The notes under the pieces were generated by a model. It had not been told where the DNA came from, ran no database searches, and saw nothing but the letters and a program-made list of their open reading frames with translations. Positions 35,166 through 44,735 of a stretch of 64,000 nucleotides of DNA are shown one piece after another. A program made the position numbers and the translations under genes. Origin of the DNA: Neptuniibacter caesariensis (GTDB lineage: Bacteria > Pseudomonadota > Gammaproteobacteria > Pseudomonadales > Balneatricaceae); the NCBI RefSeq assembly GCF_000153345.1, contig NZ_CH724125.1, forward strand, positions 509,738 through 573,737. The letters run 5' to 3'. Each line of letters begins with the position of its first letter. The first letter of the stretch is position 1.

Positions 35166-35903
35166 ATGAGTGACTCTTTAAATCAGCAAACGGGTGGTCT
35201 AAGTGACAATAGCGAAACACAGATTACCCGTCGCCAGACCGCGGTATATGTTTACGAAGCACCCGTAAGGCTCTGGCATTGGGTAACTGTATTTTCGGTA
35301 ATCGTCCTCTGTGTGACAGGATTTTTTATCGGACGTCCATTACCAACAATGCCGGGTGAAGCGATCGATAATTACCTGATGGGGTATATTCGCTTTGCTC
35401 ACTTTACGGCGGGCTATATCGTCACTATTGGTTTTATTGGCAGGATCTACTGGGCATTTGTAGGCAACAGTCACTCACGTGAGCTGTTCCTACCGAAGCT
35501 GTTTAGTGGGAAATTCTGGAAAGAGGTGGGGCATGAACTGCGCTGGTATTTCTTCTTAGAACGTGTACCTAAGAAATATGTAGGGCATAACCCACTAGCG
35601 CAATTAGCGATGTTCTTTTTCTTTGTCATCGGTATGACCTTCATGATCGTGACAGGTTTTGCTTTATACAGCGAAGGAATGGGGCATGGCAGCTGGTCTG
35701 ATCAGTTGTTTGGCTGGATCATTCCTCTGTTTGGGCAAAGCCAGGATGTGCATACTTGGCACCGTTTAGGCATGTGGTTCATTATCGTTTTCATCATGAC
35801 ACACGTCTATGTAGCGATTCGTGAAGATATCATGTCACGTCAGAGTTTGATCTCAACCATGGTGGGCGGCTGGAGAATGTTCAAAGACGACCGCCCGGAC
35901 TAG
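35166..35903 (+). CDS. hyaC: Ni/Fe-hydrogenase b-type cytochrome subunit
   Basis: Inner-membrane dihaem cytochrome that anchors the hydrogenase and passes electrons from H2 to the quinone pool. The 245 residues contain four hydrophobic helices. The start VYEAPVRLWHWVTVFSVIVLC is the family signature with the first haem His, and further His residues occur at RFAHFTAGY, VHTWHRLGM and IMTHVYVAI. A strong GAGGAGGGAG precedes the ATG. It is the last gene of the operon; a strong terminator follows, and no hyaD-F or hyp genes follow as they do in E. coli or Ralstonia. Confidence 0.93.
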   Translation: MSDSLNQQTGGLSDNSETQITRRQTAVYVYEAPVRLWHWVTVFSVIVLCVTGFFIGRPLPTMPGEAIDNYLMGYIRFAHFTAGYIVTIGFIGRIYWAFVGNSHSRELFLPKLFSGKFWKEVGHELRWYFFLERVPKKYVGHNPLAQLAMFFFFVIGMTFMIVTGFALYSEGMGHGSWSDQLFGWIIPLFGQSQDVHTWHRLGMWFIIVFIMTHVYVAIREDIMSRQSLISTMVGGWRMFKDDRPD

Positions 35904-35965
35904 TCCATATACGAGGCCCTTGAACCTTGTGTTTTAGGGCCTTTGTTCGTTGTGTCTATTGTTTT

Positions 35966-35991
35966 GCCGGGAGTCTGATCCCGGCTTTTTT
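35966..35991 (+). terminator. Terminator of the hydrogenase operon
   Basis: GCCGGGA (35966-35972) pairs with TCCCGGC (35979-35985), followed by TTTTTT. A weaker hairpin AGGCCCT/AGGGCCT (35914-35942) precedes it. Together they end the hyaABC transcript. Confidence 0.9.
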
Positions 35992-36016
35992 GTTGAGTTA
36001 ACTGTGAGAGACAAAG

Positions 36017-36319
36017 ATGAAAGAAGACGGGTTACATCGCTTCAGTTTGAAAAAGCCAGAGCATCCCGGCGTTTTTCTTGAGCGTTGTTATCTAATCCCA
36101 TTACATATTTCTCAGTCCTATCTTGCTCGCGAACTTAGCATTTCAAGGAGAAGAGTGAATGAGATTGTAAATGGTCAGCGATCAATCTCAGCAGATACCG
36201 CACTCAAACTCGCACGGTTTTTCCATACCACGCCTATGTTTTGGCTGGAGAAACAGCAGCTATGGGAGCTTTACGAAGCCAGTAAAAAACTGCCGGGTTC
36301 CACAGCTAACGCCAATTAA
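36017..36319 (+). CDS. HigA/VapI-type helix-turn-helix protein without a toxin partner
   Basis: A 100-residue DNA-binding protein. It matches HigA-family antitoxins: the opening LKKPEHPGVFLERCYLIPL, the Xre-type helix-turn-helix SYLARELSISRRRVNEIVNG, and the following RSISADTALKLARFFHTTP and WLEKQQLWEL. In toxin-antitoxin loci a HigB toxin normally lies just upstream. Here only the hydrogenase terminator is there, so this is an orphan, perhaps a plain repressor. It overlaps the convergent secreted-protein gene by 14 bases. Confidence 0.8.
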   Translation: MKEDGLHRFSLKKPEHPGVFLERCYLIPLHISQSYLARELSISRRRVNEIVNGQRSISADTALKLARFFHTTPMFWLEKQQLWELYEASKKLPGSTANAN

Positions 36320-37064
36320 TCCAGTAGCTGTAATCGACCCTATGCGATCGATCTAAGGTTTCCTGAAAGGTTTTGCTCGGTGTGGCGCTGCAGCTTACGC
36401 CGCTAAATTCAGGTTCAGACCAACCCGTCATACCGCCCATATAATCTCGTCGATACCCCCAGCTACCGCAGGACAAAATGCTGTCATAGCCTCGGTCTCG
36501 TTCACAGACGGCACAGGTTTCAAAGTTTACATCGATATGTTCACCTTCTACGCCCCAGGCATCAGACACGTAGGGCGTATCGTAAATTGAAACTGAGGCA
36601 TCACGGTAAGGCCGGCCTGTCCAGGGTTTGTCACTGTCGTCTATAGGGGTGCGATGTAATCCATAACCATGTTCCAGAGGTGCGTTGTCGTAAAATGGGT
36701 TATCAAAACCGTCTGGTATATCGATTTGAATCCGGCTTTCGCCTTGAAAAAGCCGAGCGGTTGTTTCACGGACCTGAATAAGACGGTATCTATCACAACT
36801 GGGAAGGTTTAAGCCTTCTACTTTACCGCTGTAGTTATTTTGCAGATGGATTTCTATACCGATACCCGTGGCGTTGTCTCCTGCAATGTACTTGGCTGAG
36901 CTTCTGCTACTGTGATACCAGGCTTTAGAAAACACCAGTATGCCGGTTGGCTCATTCTGGTAGGTGACAGGGCAGGCTTTACCAACTTGTAGCTCTGCAG
37001 CAAAAGAACTCGATACGACTACACTGATGATGTAGGCTGTTGCGATAGCTATACGTCGTAACAT
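36306..37064 (-). CDS. Secreted hypothetical protein
   Basis: A 252-residue protein with a clear signal peptide (residues 1-23, ending SSFA before AELQVG). The mature part is rich in Tyr, Asp and Trp and contains six cysteines, including CAVCERDRGYDSILSC, which may form disulfides in the periplasm. I recognise no domain. GGAGGTAAA lies directly upstream of the ATG. A GCTATACTTTG element (37104-37114, minus) resembles a sigma-70 or sigma-S -10 box about 40 bases upstream. It is monocistronic. Confidence 0.65.
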   Translation of the reverse strand: MLRRIAIATAYIISVVVSSSFAAELQVGKACPVTYQNEPTGILVFSKAWYHSSRSSAKYIAGDNATGIGIEIHLQNNYSGKVEGLNLPSCDRYRLIQVRETTARLFQGESRIQIDIPDGFDNPFYDNAPLEHGYGLHRTPIDDSDKPWTGRPYRDASVSIYDTPYVSDAWGVEGEHIDVNFETCAVCERDRGYDSILSCGSWGYRRDYMGGMTGWSEPEFSGVSCSATPSKTFQETLDRSHRVDYSYWINWR

Positions 37065-37161
37065 TTTACCTCCGGGCCAAAATCTACCGGCTTAATGTAT
37101 ATACAAAGTATAGCTCATGGTTGGTGTTCTATTTATTTAAAGCCAGGGAGGGGTAATTTAA

Positions 37162-37518
37162 ATGTCTGAAATCCACAACCAAATCAACTATGTAGAGTTT
37201 CCCGCGCGTGATTTAGCGGCAGCCAAACGGTTTTATTCGGATCTGTTTGGCTGGACGTTTACTGACTATGGCGATGAATACGCTGCTTTTGAAGGGGCAG
37301 GGCTCGCCGGTGGCTTTTACCTTTCTGGACTATCTGCAAGCTCTTCAGAAGGTGGCGCACTGATCGTTCTGTACAGTAAGGATCTCGAAGCCAGTCAGGC
37401 GCTTATTGAAGCAGCAGGTGGTCATACCAAAGTGGATATCTTTGATTTTCCGGGTGGACGTCGTTTTCACTTCACCGATCCAAATGATAATGAGCTTGCG
37501 ATCTGGTCCGATCAGTGA
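37162..37518 (+). CDS. VOC-family (glyoxalase/bleomycin-resistance-like) protein
   Basis: A small metalloprotein-fold domain of 118 residues with paired beta-alpha-beta-beta-beta units. The opening NYVEFPARDLAAAKRFYSD and the closing RRFHFTDPNDNELAIWS are typical of the VOC superfamily; the late Glu of NELAIW is the usual metal ligand, whereas the early ligand position is not obvious. The reaction cannot be predicted. GGGAGGGG lies upstream. It is convergent with radD, and the stops are three bases apart. Confidence 0.85.
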   Translation: MSEIHNQINYVEFPARDLAAAKRFYSDLFGWTFTDYGDEYAAFEGAGLAGGFYLSGLSASSSEGGALIVLYSKDLEASQALIEAAGGHTKVDIFDFPGGRRFHFTDPNDNELAIWSDQ

Positions 37519-37521
37519 TGA

Positions 37522-39276
37522 TTAGGCCAGCTGGTTAGCTTTGCGGTAACGCCCCTGGTAATCGAAGATTCGTTCCTTAACCGACCAAAAATGTTTTTGC
37601 TGTCGTGCGATGACGAAGTCCGGAGCAGTCAATAATGACTCATAAGCCAGAGCCTGCTCTATAGATTCGAGTAGTTGAGGGGCCTGGCTATTAGCCACCC
37701 TTCGGCCAAAGATTTGATTAAAGCGTTTCTTTGCTGCCGGTTTAGAAAAGTCAAAACTTTCTTTAAGCTCCTCACCCTCTTCACCATGGTAGGTTACCAG
37801 CAATTTGGATTCCTTGGTTGAGAGAGAGAGGCCAGAACAGCGCAGCACCATCGCATTTTTAAGTTTAAGGGCATCTTTCAATTGATCGTCGGGGTCTATG
37901 ATTGCTTCATGACACTGATGGCATTTTCGTGCTGCTATATCATTCTCGGCATTACAATGGGGACAGTCTTTAAAGCGAAAACGATAGTCACATTGTTCCG
38001 TCTGCATTTGGCCTGAGTCGTCTTCCAGTAACCCCTGACAACGACGTCCATAATGCTCTGTAACTTTTCCCTCAGCATCGGTTTTACCCCAGAATATATT
38101 GGCAAAACCGCAGGAAGGGCAGAATACCTGTACAGGTTCGGTATCGGGTGCAGGGCGCTTCTCACCGACCTCAGGATGGTGGAGGTTAAAGCTATTACCC
38201 GCATAGTCGATCACAAGACAATCTTTCTTATCTGGAGCTAAACGTAACCCGCGCCCAACAATTTGTTGATAAAGACTGACGGATTGTGTGGGTCGAAGAA
38301 TAGCGATCAGGTCAACGTGGGGGGCGTCAAAACCGGTGGTGAGTACAGAGACATTGACCAGAAACTTAATATCGCGGTTCTTAAATTGCTTAATCAGCCT
38401 GTCACGTTCAACCAGTGGAGTGTCACCTGTGATTAGTGCAGCGCTTTCAGCTGGCAGATAACCGAAAATCTCTTTTGCATGATCGACGGTGGCGGCAAAG
38501 ATCATGACTCCTTTACGTTGCTCAGAGCGTTCAACCACCTGTTCAATGATCGAACGTGTCACCCGTTGATGTTTACTAAGCAGTTGGTTGAGGTCTTGTT
38601 CTGAATAACCACCAAAGCTGTTCTGCTGTAAAACACTAAAATCATATTGAGCTATCGTTGCATCTTCCATTACCGGTTCTGTCAGGTAATGGTTGCGAAT
38701 CATGTAACTTAACGGCAGTTCATAGATACAACGTTTAAAGGGTTTGAGGTTCTCACTACGTGCATAGCCTCGGTAGTGGAATTGATAGATCCAGCCAATG
38801 CCAAGCCGATAAGGGGTTGCAGTTAAGCCTAATATCTTTAGCGAAGGATTATGTTGTTTTAGTTGACTAAAGATTTTGTTGTACTGGCTTTCATCATTAT
38901 CGCTGACGCGATGACACTCATCGACGATCAGAAGGGAATATTCGTCACTAAACTTATCCAGACTGGCATTCACCGATTGAACACTGGCAAAAGTGACCTG
39001 GTGTTGTTGCTCCTTACGGCTTAAGCCGGCGGAAAAAATCCCGCCAGTCAGCCCATAACTTTCATACTTGGCATGGTTTTGCTCCACCAACTCCTTCACA
39101 TGGGTCAGAACCATGATTTTTTTTCGGGCTAATCGGGCAAGTTCCGCGATAACAAGGCTTTTCCCCGCACCTGTCGGTAATACTATCACTGCCGGATCGT
39201 TTTTCTTACGAAAGTGGGCAAGTGTCGCATCGACAGCTTCTTGCTGATAAGGGCGTAGGGTAAAAGGTAGTGACAT
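37522..39276 (-). CDS. radD: RadD, superfamily 2 DNA helicase-like repair protein
   Basis: Known in E. coli (YejH) as a RecA-accessory ATPase that aids recombinational repair of double-strand breaks. The 584 residues have Walker A LPTGAGKS (33-40), the DECH box in [12 protein letters not shown], motif [14 protein letters not shown], and the C-terminal helicase motifs [13 protein letters not shown] and [13 protein letters not shown]. The C-terminal part holds zinc-binding cysteines ([13 protein letters not shown] and [18 protein letters not shown]). Sequence and length match E. coli RadD throughout. The gene is monocistronic, with no LexA-type site seen upstream. Confidence 0.95.
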   Translation of the reverse strand: MSLPFTLRPYQQEAVDATLAHFRKKNDPAVIVLPTGAGKSLVIAELARLARKKIMVLTHVKELVEQNHAKYESYGLTGGIFSAGLSRKEQQHQVTFASVQSVNASLDKFSDEYSLLIVDECHRVSDNDESQYNKIFSQLKQHNPSLKILGLTATPYRLGIGWIYQFHYRGYARSENLKPFKRCIYELPLSYMIRNHYLTEPVMEDATIAQYDFSVLQQNSFGGYSEQDLNQLLSKHQRVTRSIIEQVVERSEQRKGVMIFAATVDHAKEIFGYLPAESAALITGDTPLVERDRLIKQFKNRDIKFLVNVSVLTTGFDAPHVDLIAILRPTQSVSLYQQIVGRGLRLAPDKKDCLVIDYAGNSFNLHHPEVGEKRPAPDTEPVQVFCPSCGFANIFWGKTDAEGKVTEHYGRRCQGLLEDDSGQMQTEQCDYRFRFKDCPHCNAENDIAARKCHQCHEAIIDPDDQLKDALKLKNAMVLRCSGLSLSTKESKLLVTYHGEEGEELKESFDFSKPAAKKRFNQIFGRRVANSQAPQLLESIEQALAYESLLTAPDFVIARQQKHFWSVKERIFDYQGRYRKANQLA

Positions 39277-39333
39277 AGGGCTTAGTCAGGATGAAAGCGC
39301 TGATCATAACCCCTGACCCTATTTGTTAACAAG

Positions 39334-39873
39334 TTACCACTTCATCATCGGAGCAGGGTTTAGCGGATGTTTTAAGAACCAGCGGCCACCGCGCTTAGCC
39401 AGGTTCTTATGGAAATCCGCGTTAGGAAACGCTGCCTTAACTTCCGCTATATAATCTTTACCTACGCCAAATCGAATTACTCCCATAGAGAAATCAACCA
39501 GGTCGCCTTTTCTGAAAACTTCTACCAGAGGATAACGACTGTTCTTATAACTTCTCAGTTTATGATGTTCGGTAATCATCAGAGTAAGTTCTTCCTGCCA
39601 TGAGTCACATCCCGATATTTCAAGGTAATCATGTAAGGGGGGCAAAGAGGGCTCGATATAATCGACAGTGTCTTCGATCCATATACCTATGTCATGGTAT
39701 GCGGCGGCGATAATGATTTTCTCTTTCTCTTCTTCTGAGCATTCTTTTAATGCAAAACAAAAATGAATCATGCGATATACATGGTTTCGATAGCCTTGGA
39801 ACTCATCACCAATTGTTTGCTTCCACTCACTTAAAAGGTCTTCTAATAATGGGATCTGTTGTTGAATTTGCAT
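39334..39873 (-). CDS. HD-domain phosphohydrolase
   Basis: A 179-residue metal-dependent hydrolase fold. The ligands can be placed in NHVYRM (His), AAAYHDIGIW (the HD pair), MITEHHK (His) and FRKGDLVDFSMG (Asp), matching the HD superfamily order H-HD-H-D. It probably acts on nucleotides; the substrate is unknown. GGAGG precedes the ATG. It is divergent from the GlxA-type regulator with a 105-base gap, which may link it to that regulator. Confidence 0.8.
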   Translation of the reverse strand: MQIQQQIPLLEDLLSEWKQTIGDEFQGYRNHVYRMIHFCFALKECSEEEKEKIIIAAAYHDIGIWIEDTVDYIEPSLPPLHDYLEISGCDSWQEELTLMITEHHKLRSYKNSRYPLVEVFRKGDLVDFSMGVIRFGVGKDYIAEVKAAFPNADFHKNLAKRGGRWFLKHPLNPAPMMKW

Positions 39874-39978
39874 GTTTGCCTCCGTTTTTAGTTATTGTGC
39901 CCACACCTTGATTTGCCCAGTAGTGGCGGAAAAGACATAATGAGGGATAAAACAGACATTGGTAAAAATTAACTCGCT

Positions 39979-40899
39979 ATGGAAATCGCACTGATTCACT
40001 ACCCCGCGGCATTGAAATCTGCTCTTTATGGGATCGAAGAGATGTTGGAGATGGCGAACGCTGTTGGTGGAGATTCTGGTTGTTACTTTGAAGTTAAGCA
40101 CCTGAATGCTATGGAGATAACCACCTTTAACGAGCGTAGGTATAATTTTGTATTTATACCGCCTGCGCAGGTCAGTAGCTATTACCTAAAACCGGATGAG
40201 GCATTGCTTGATTGGCTAAGAGTGCAAAACTTACATGGGGCTGTCATTTGTAGTGCCTGTGCAGGGGCTTTTATTCTTGCGGCGACAGGGCTGACCAAAG
40301 AGCATTCTATTACCACCCATTGGGGATTAGCAGAACAACTCAGAGAGCTATATCCAGATCAGCAAATTGATTCCGATAAAATTCTTATCAATGAAACTGA
40401 AGTGATTACAGCTGGGGGAATGATGTCATGGATAGATCTCGGCCTGGAACTGATTAAAGTTGGCTTTGATCTGCAGGTCATGCGCAAAGTAGGTAAAAAT
40501 CTGGTAATTGATACCGCTCCTCGTGATCAGCGGTTTTATCAGCAATTCAGTCCCAATCTAGCTCATGGAGATACTCTGGTCTTATCTGTTCAGAAGCATA
40601 TTCATACTCAATTTAATTACCCCCTTAAAATCAGGTCACTCGCTGAGGAGTTTAATCTATCAGAACGTACTCTTTTAAGGCGCTTTCAGTCAGCAACAGG
40701 CCTCAAACCGAGTGAGTATATTAGCCATTATCGAATCCACAAATGTTGTGAGTTACTGGAGACAACCCGCAAAAGCTTTGAATCTATTGTTTGCGAGATC
40801 GGTTATGAAGATGTCAGCACCTGTAGGAAAGCTTTTAAAAGGATTATGGGCTTATCACCTGCTGCTTTTAGAAAACGTTTCACCGATTCTTTCGCTTGA
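39979..40899 (+). CDS. GlxA-family AraC-type transcriptional regulator (DJ-1/PfpI domain)
   Basis: A 306-residue regulator with an N-terminal DJ-1/PfpI-like domain (about 1-170, with the elbow region VICSACAGAFILAATG) and a C-terminal AraC DNA-binding domain (about 210-300, including LAEEFNLSERTLLRRFQSAT and CEIGYEDVSTCRKAFKR). The Cys in SACAGAF sits at the nucleophile elbow, but family members act as ligand sensors rather than proteases. Relatives control carnitine, arginine or glycine betaine metabolism; the target here is unknown. It is divergent from the HD gene. Confidence 0.88.
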   Translation: MEIALIHYPAALKSALYGIEEMLEMANAVGGDSGCYFEVKHLNAMEITTFNERRYNFVFIPPAQVSSYYLKPDEALLDWLRVQNLHGAVICSACAGAFILAATGLTKEHSITTHWGLAEQLRELYPDQQIDSDKILINETEVITAGGMMSWIDLGLELIKVGFDLQVMRKVGKNLVIDTAPRDQRFYQQFSPNLAHGDTLVLSVQKHIHTQFNYPLKIRSLAEEFNLSERTLLRRFQSATGLKPSEYISHYRIHKCCELLETTRKSFESIVCEIGYEDVSTCRKAFKRIMGLSPAAFRKRFTDSFA

Positions 40900-40960
40900 T
40901 AGAAGCGAACCAATCGTAAACTTGATTGTCTGAAAGCAAAGTTTATTAAGGGGTATCACG

Positions 40961-41347
40961 ATGTTTTCAAAAAGTCTTTATAACGGCGTGCTTGCAATCA
41001 TGATAAGCGTATCTTCCCTAACCGCCCAAGCTGAGCCGGGTGAATATAATGGTCAATTCAAAGCGGGGGAAAATCCGCTTGTCTGGTCCGAACAAGCATC
41101 CGAATGGATTAGTCCTAATCAGTTCTGGCTGGCATTTGCCGAAACTAAAGGAGGCTTAACCTGGGGGCAGCGTACTGATTATCCTGAATACGATCAGGTG
41201 AATGAACACGACACTATGATCATTCAGCTGGAATCAGGAAACTGCATGATGGAGTTTTTCCATAGCCGATGGCGTCGTGCGAATGATGTTAGACGTTGGG
41301 ATCCGCTGTTCAATGAATACGCTGGTTGCCCAGATGTATTTAAGTAA
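40961..41347 (+). CDS. Small secreted hypothetical protein
   Basis: A 128-residue protein with a signal peptide ending TAQA before EPGEYNG (about residue 24). The mature part is acidic and aromatic, with WSEQASEWISPNQFWLAFAE and two cysteines (GNCMMEF and AGCPDVF) that could form a disulfide. I recognise no domain. AAGGGG lies upstream of the ATG. It follows the GlxA-type gene by 61 bases in the same direction and ends at a strong terminator. Confidence 0.65.
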   Translation: MFSKSLYNGVLAIMISVSSLTAQAEPGEYNGQFKAGENPLVWSEQASEWISPNQFWLAFAETKGGLTWGQRTDYPEYDQVNEHDTMIIQLESGNCMMEFFHSRWRRANDVRRWDPLFNEYAGCPDVFK

Positions 41348-41353
41348 CATAAA

Positions 41354-41377
41354 AAAACCGGCCTGATTAGGCCGGTT
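41354..41377. terminator. Bidirectional terminator between convergent genes
   Basis: AAACCGGCCT (41354-41363) pairs with AGGCCGGTTT (41368-41377) around GATT, with extra A residues before the stem and TTTAAA at its end. It serves the small secreted-protein gene on the plus strand and the DUF5610 gene on the minus strand. Confidence 0.85.
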
Positions 41378-41406
41378 TAAAGTATCGCAGCGATTAAGAA
41401 GGGGAG

Positions 41407-42552
41407 TTAATCGTCTGCGTCGTCCTGATCAAACCGGGTCATAAGGTCGCGTAACAAGCCGAAGTTACCATCCAGTTTGTTCTGGGATTCTTCATCTGCG
41501 TCCTTGTAGCGAATATCCTGATGGATCAGATTATCTAAAAGGTCTGCACCAAATAGAGAACTATCCTGTAGGAAGCCTAATGCCGGGTTACTGGTGAACT
41601 GATCGAAATTGTTCATCATTTGTCCAAGCTGGCGGCCGCCTTCACCAAGGGGGTTATTCATCTGTTGAACTTGTTCATAGGCTGCAACAGCAGAGTAACT
41701 TGCCGATTGGGTCATAGTTACATTCAAGTTCATCAATTGAGATTTGTCCATCTCAAGTTCGGTTGCCTGTTCAAAGGCATCCTGAACATCCCCGCCATAA
41801 AAATCTTCAGCGATCAGGTTAAGGTCCTGGATCAATGTGGTCAGTGCTTCCAGTTCATCTTCGTTAAGATCGCCTTCTACACTAAAGCTGTAGCTGCTGC
41901 TAGCTGAACGATCCAGGCTGAATGAAAGGGCACTTGAATTGCCATCTGAATAGGCACCTAATGAAGCGGTTTCACTGGCTTGGCTATTGAACCGGATGGA
42001 TACTTTATCGCCTTCACGGGTCATTACATCCATTGAGAACGATTCAGACTTTGAATAGCGCTCGGCGGCTGAGATGGAGGTCTGTCGGATCGGCGCTGTT
42101 TCATTACTGTTAGGCGCAAGGCCGGCCAGCGCTTCGAACGTCAGATCCATAGTTTCATCGATTGTTGCCGAAATCTCGGGCGACAACATATCAAGATCTT
42201 CAAGAATTTCGGTCGCTTCTTTGAAACCCTTTTCAACGCCTGAAAGCGCTGCCTGGTACATGCGGTCAAGATCCTCATCCGAGGCACCACGTGCACGCGC
42301 TTGTTCAAGCCCCTGGGCTACAAAATTAGATATTCTGTTAGCGACTTTTTCCGGGGAGTATTCGTTTGCGTCCAGACCTTTCATCTCTGATACGCTCATA
42401 CCCGGAATATTTTCTGCCAATTTGGCGACTAACCTATCTGCCGCAGATGCAGAACGCCCACTGCTGTCTTTACCATCAGCAAAACCACCGGTTACCAGCG
42501 TTTCCTGGCGTACCTGAGAATATGCTGCCTGGCTGCTTAATAGAACTTGCAC
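41407..42552 (-). CDS. DUF5610-domain protein
   Basis: A 381-residue acidic protein of unknown role. The region SPEKVANRISNFVAQGLEQA through DRMYQAALSGVEKGFKEATE (about 66-120) matches the helical DUF5610 domain. The middle is unusually Ser-rich (ETASLGAYSDGNSSALSF, DRSASSSYSFS), and the C terminus ends in acidic repeats. No signal peptide or membrane segment is present. It starts at GTG with a strong GGAGGAA upstream. The composition resembles export-apparatus or flagellar accessory proteins found in marine bacteria. The function is not known. Confidence 0.75.
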   Translation of the reverse strand: MQVLLSSQAAYSQVRQETLVTGGFADGKDSSGRSASAADRLVAKLAENIPGMSVSEMKGLDANEYSPEKVANRISNFVAQGLEQARARGASDEDLDRMYQAALSGVEKGFKEATEILEDLDMLSPEISATIDETMDLTFEALAGLAPNSNETAPIRQTSISAAERYSKSESFSMDVMTREGDKVSIRFNSQASETASLGAYSDGNSSALSFSLDRSASSSYSFSVEGDLNEDELEALTTLIQDLNLIAEDFYGGDVQDAFEQATELEMDKSQLMNLNVTMTQSASYSAVAAYEQVQQMNNPLGEGGRQLGQMMNNFDQFTSNPALGFLQDSSLFGADLLDNLIHQDIRYKDADEESQNKLDGNFGLLRDLMTRFDQDDADD

Positions 42553-42571
42553 GGGTTATTCCTCCACAGAC

Positions 42572-42594
42572 AAAAAAAGGATCAAGCTGATCCT
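42572..42594 (-). terminator. Terminator of the antiporter gene
   Basis: GGATCA (42579-42584) pairs with TGATCC (42588-42593), extended by one A-T pair. On the minus strand the stem is followed by TTTTTTT. It lies 130 bases after the antiporter stop and just upstream of the DUF5610 gene. Confidence 0.75.
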
Positions 42595-42723
42595 GAGCTG
42601 TTTATCATGACTACTGAATAAACTGTTTATCGACCCGAATAGTAAATGCTTTAGTCTTAATATTAGTAGATGAAATTGTTTCAGGTAAAAATATCAGGCT
42701 AAGGCTTAAAGCTGGCTGAATAG

Positions 42724-44706
42724 CTAACTTTTGCTAAGAATTGAGGCTTCAGCCAGCTCGACTTTATCCGTAGGCCCCTTAAGAACGACAATATCACCGC
42801 TCTTAAGGCGAGTATCACCTTTGGGGTTGTGATTAGAATGATTCTGCCTTCTGATCATCGCGACCGTAACTTTGAACCTTTCAAGTTTAAGCTCTTTAAG
42901 GGTTTTACCTATCTCAGCTGCATCGGTATCGATAGTGACAGGATGAAGTATCTCTTTTGCGCGGCCACTACTATCAATTTTCGAGGAGTGGCGGCCATGG
43001 TAGTAGCCATGGAGCATATGATAGCGTTCTGCGCGTACAGTATTGATCTGCTTTTCGATCTTAGTGTGGGGCATTCCTAGCAAAGAGAGGACATGTGAGA
43101 TCATCATCAAGCTGCCTTCTAATGCCTCGGGAATCACTTCAGTTGCGCCAGCTGTCTGGAATTCATCCAGCTGCGAATCATCGCGTGTTCTAACCAGGAT
43201 AGGAAGATCAACAAAGCGTGAGCGAATGTGCTTCAGTGCAGGCAATGAAGATTCAGTTTCCGGGAAACTAAGAATCAACATTCGCGCATTTTTTGCGCCA
43301 ACCGCTTCTAAAATATCGTCACGACGGGCATCACCGAAACAGATATGCTCACCAGCGGTTGAGGCCTCCATAACACGAACCGGATCATTATCGATCGCGA
43401 TATAGGGTATCTGCGCCTGATCAAGAAAGCGCGCCATGATTTGCCCAACACGACCAAAACCGCAAATGATTACGTGGTTATTGAGATTATGGTTATCGAT
43501 TTGCGAGCCTGATGGGTCAATCGAATCCTCTTGCTCTAGTTGTTGTTTTGCCAGCAAACCATCGACACGGTGGGTGTGGTTCATAATGATCGGTGTAATG
43601 ATCATGCTAATGATGATAGTGGCTACCGTCAGGGTATTGATTTCAGGACTAATTAATTGGCTACCTAATGCAAGGGCAAGTAGGGCAAAACCAAACTCAC
43701 CGCCCTGACTAAGACTGAGCCCGGCTCGAAGAGAGTTCACCAGATCTTTATGAAGAAGACTGCCAATAAATGTAATGATCAGTGTCTTCGCTGTAATTAA
43801 GCACAGGGTAAACACCAACACCCAGTACCAGTTCTCAAGCAAGGATTGCAGATCGAGCTGCATTCCGACTGAGACAAAAAATAGTCCAAGCAGTACATCA
43901 CGGAACGGGCGAATATCGGCTTCAAGCTGATAGCGATAGCGGCTTTCTCCGAGCATCATGCCTGCCAGAAAACCGCCTAGCGCCATGGACAAACCGGCAG
44001 CCTCGGTTAGCCAGGCGGCTAACAGTGCCGCAGCTAAAGAGGTGAGTACGAATACATCACTGGAACCACTACGTGCAGACTCATGAAACAGCATTGGCAT
44101 AACAATATGGCCGATCAGAAGGAGAACAATTAATAGTGTGCCTCCCTCGAGTAACATAAGGGCCACTTGCGATCCATTAATCTCTGAAGCGCCCCCATTG
44201 AGTGTAGGAACAACTATCAGGAAAAAGACCGCAGCAAGATCCTGAAAGATGAGGGTGCCAACGGAGAGTTGTCCGTGTGGGGTATCCAGCTCATTTCGGT
44301 GTATCAGTTCGCGACTGACTATTGCTGTAGACGACAGGGAGAGGGCGCCTGCAATAACCACTGAGGTTGTCAGTGGCATGCCAATCAAAGTACAGAAGCC
44401 TATTATGACCGCTGAGGTGATAATGACCTGCAAACTTCCAAGGCCAAAAACGGCCTTACGCATCGCGATCATGCGTGAAACCGAGAACTCGAGGCCGAGC
44501 ATAAAGAGAAGGAACACAACACCCAGTTCACTTAGGAATTCAATGCTGTGAACGTCTTCTATAACCCCTAATGCATAAGGGCCTACCAGTGCACCAACAC
44601 TTAGATAGGCTAAAAGAGGGGGAAGTTGGATACGACGGAACAAGGTTGTGGCAATAACGGCACAACAGAGAATAACCAGAAATTGCTCGAAGAAACCATG
44701 TGTCAT
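42724..44706 (-). CDS. Kef-type monovalent cation:proton antiporter with RCK domain
   Basis: A 660-residue inner-membrane CPA2 exchanger. Residues 1-385 hold about 12-13 hydrophobic segments, with SSTAIVSRELI and FQDLAAVFFLIVVP typical of the transport core and FFVSVGMQLDL near the end of that part. Residues about 415-530 form a TrkA-N (RCK) nucleotide-binding domain beginning HVIICGFGRVGQIMARFLDQ, and the C terminus is a TrkA-C domain. It probably exports K+ under glutathione or nucleotide control, like KefB/KefC, though no KefF/KefG partner is present. AAGGA lies upstream of the ATG. Confidence 0.9.
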   Translation of the reverse strand: MTHGFFEQFLVILCCAVIATTLFRRIQLPPLLAYLSVGALVGPYALGVIEDVHSIEFLSELGVVFLLFMLGLEFSVSRMIAMRKAVFGLGSLQVIITSAVIIGFCTLIGMPLTTSVVIAGALSLSSTAIVSRELIHRNELDTPHGQLSVGTLIFQDLAAVFFLIVVPTLNGGASEINGSQVALMLLEGGTLLIVLLLIGHIVMPMLFHESARSGSSDVFVLTSLAAALLAAWLTEAAGLSMALGGFLAGMMLGESRYRYQLEADIRPFRDVLLGLFFVSVGMQLDLQSLLENWYWVLVFTLCLITAKTLIITFIGSLLHKDLVNSLRAGLSLSQGGEFGFALLALALGSQLISPEINTLTVATIIISMIITPIIMNHTHRVDGLLAKQQLEQEDSIDPSGSQIDNHNLNNHVIICGFGRVGQIMARFLDQAQIPYIAIDNDPVRVMEASTAGEHICFGDARRDDILEAVGAKNARMLILSFPETESSLPALKHIRSRFVDLPILVRTRDDSQLDEFQTAGATEVIPEALEGSLMMISHVLSLLGMPHTKIEKQINTVRAERYHMLHGYYHGRHSSKIDSSGRAKEILHPVTIDTDAAEIGKTLKELKLERFKVTVAMIRRQNHSNHNPKGDTRLKSGDIVVLKGPTDKVELAEASILSKS

Positions 44707-44735
44707 CGTTATTCCTTAACTTCGACCCGTTTTGA

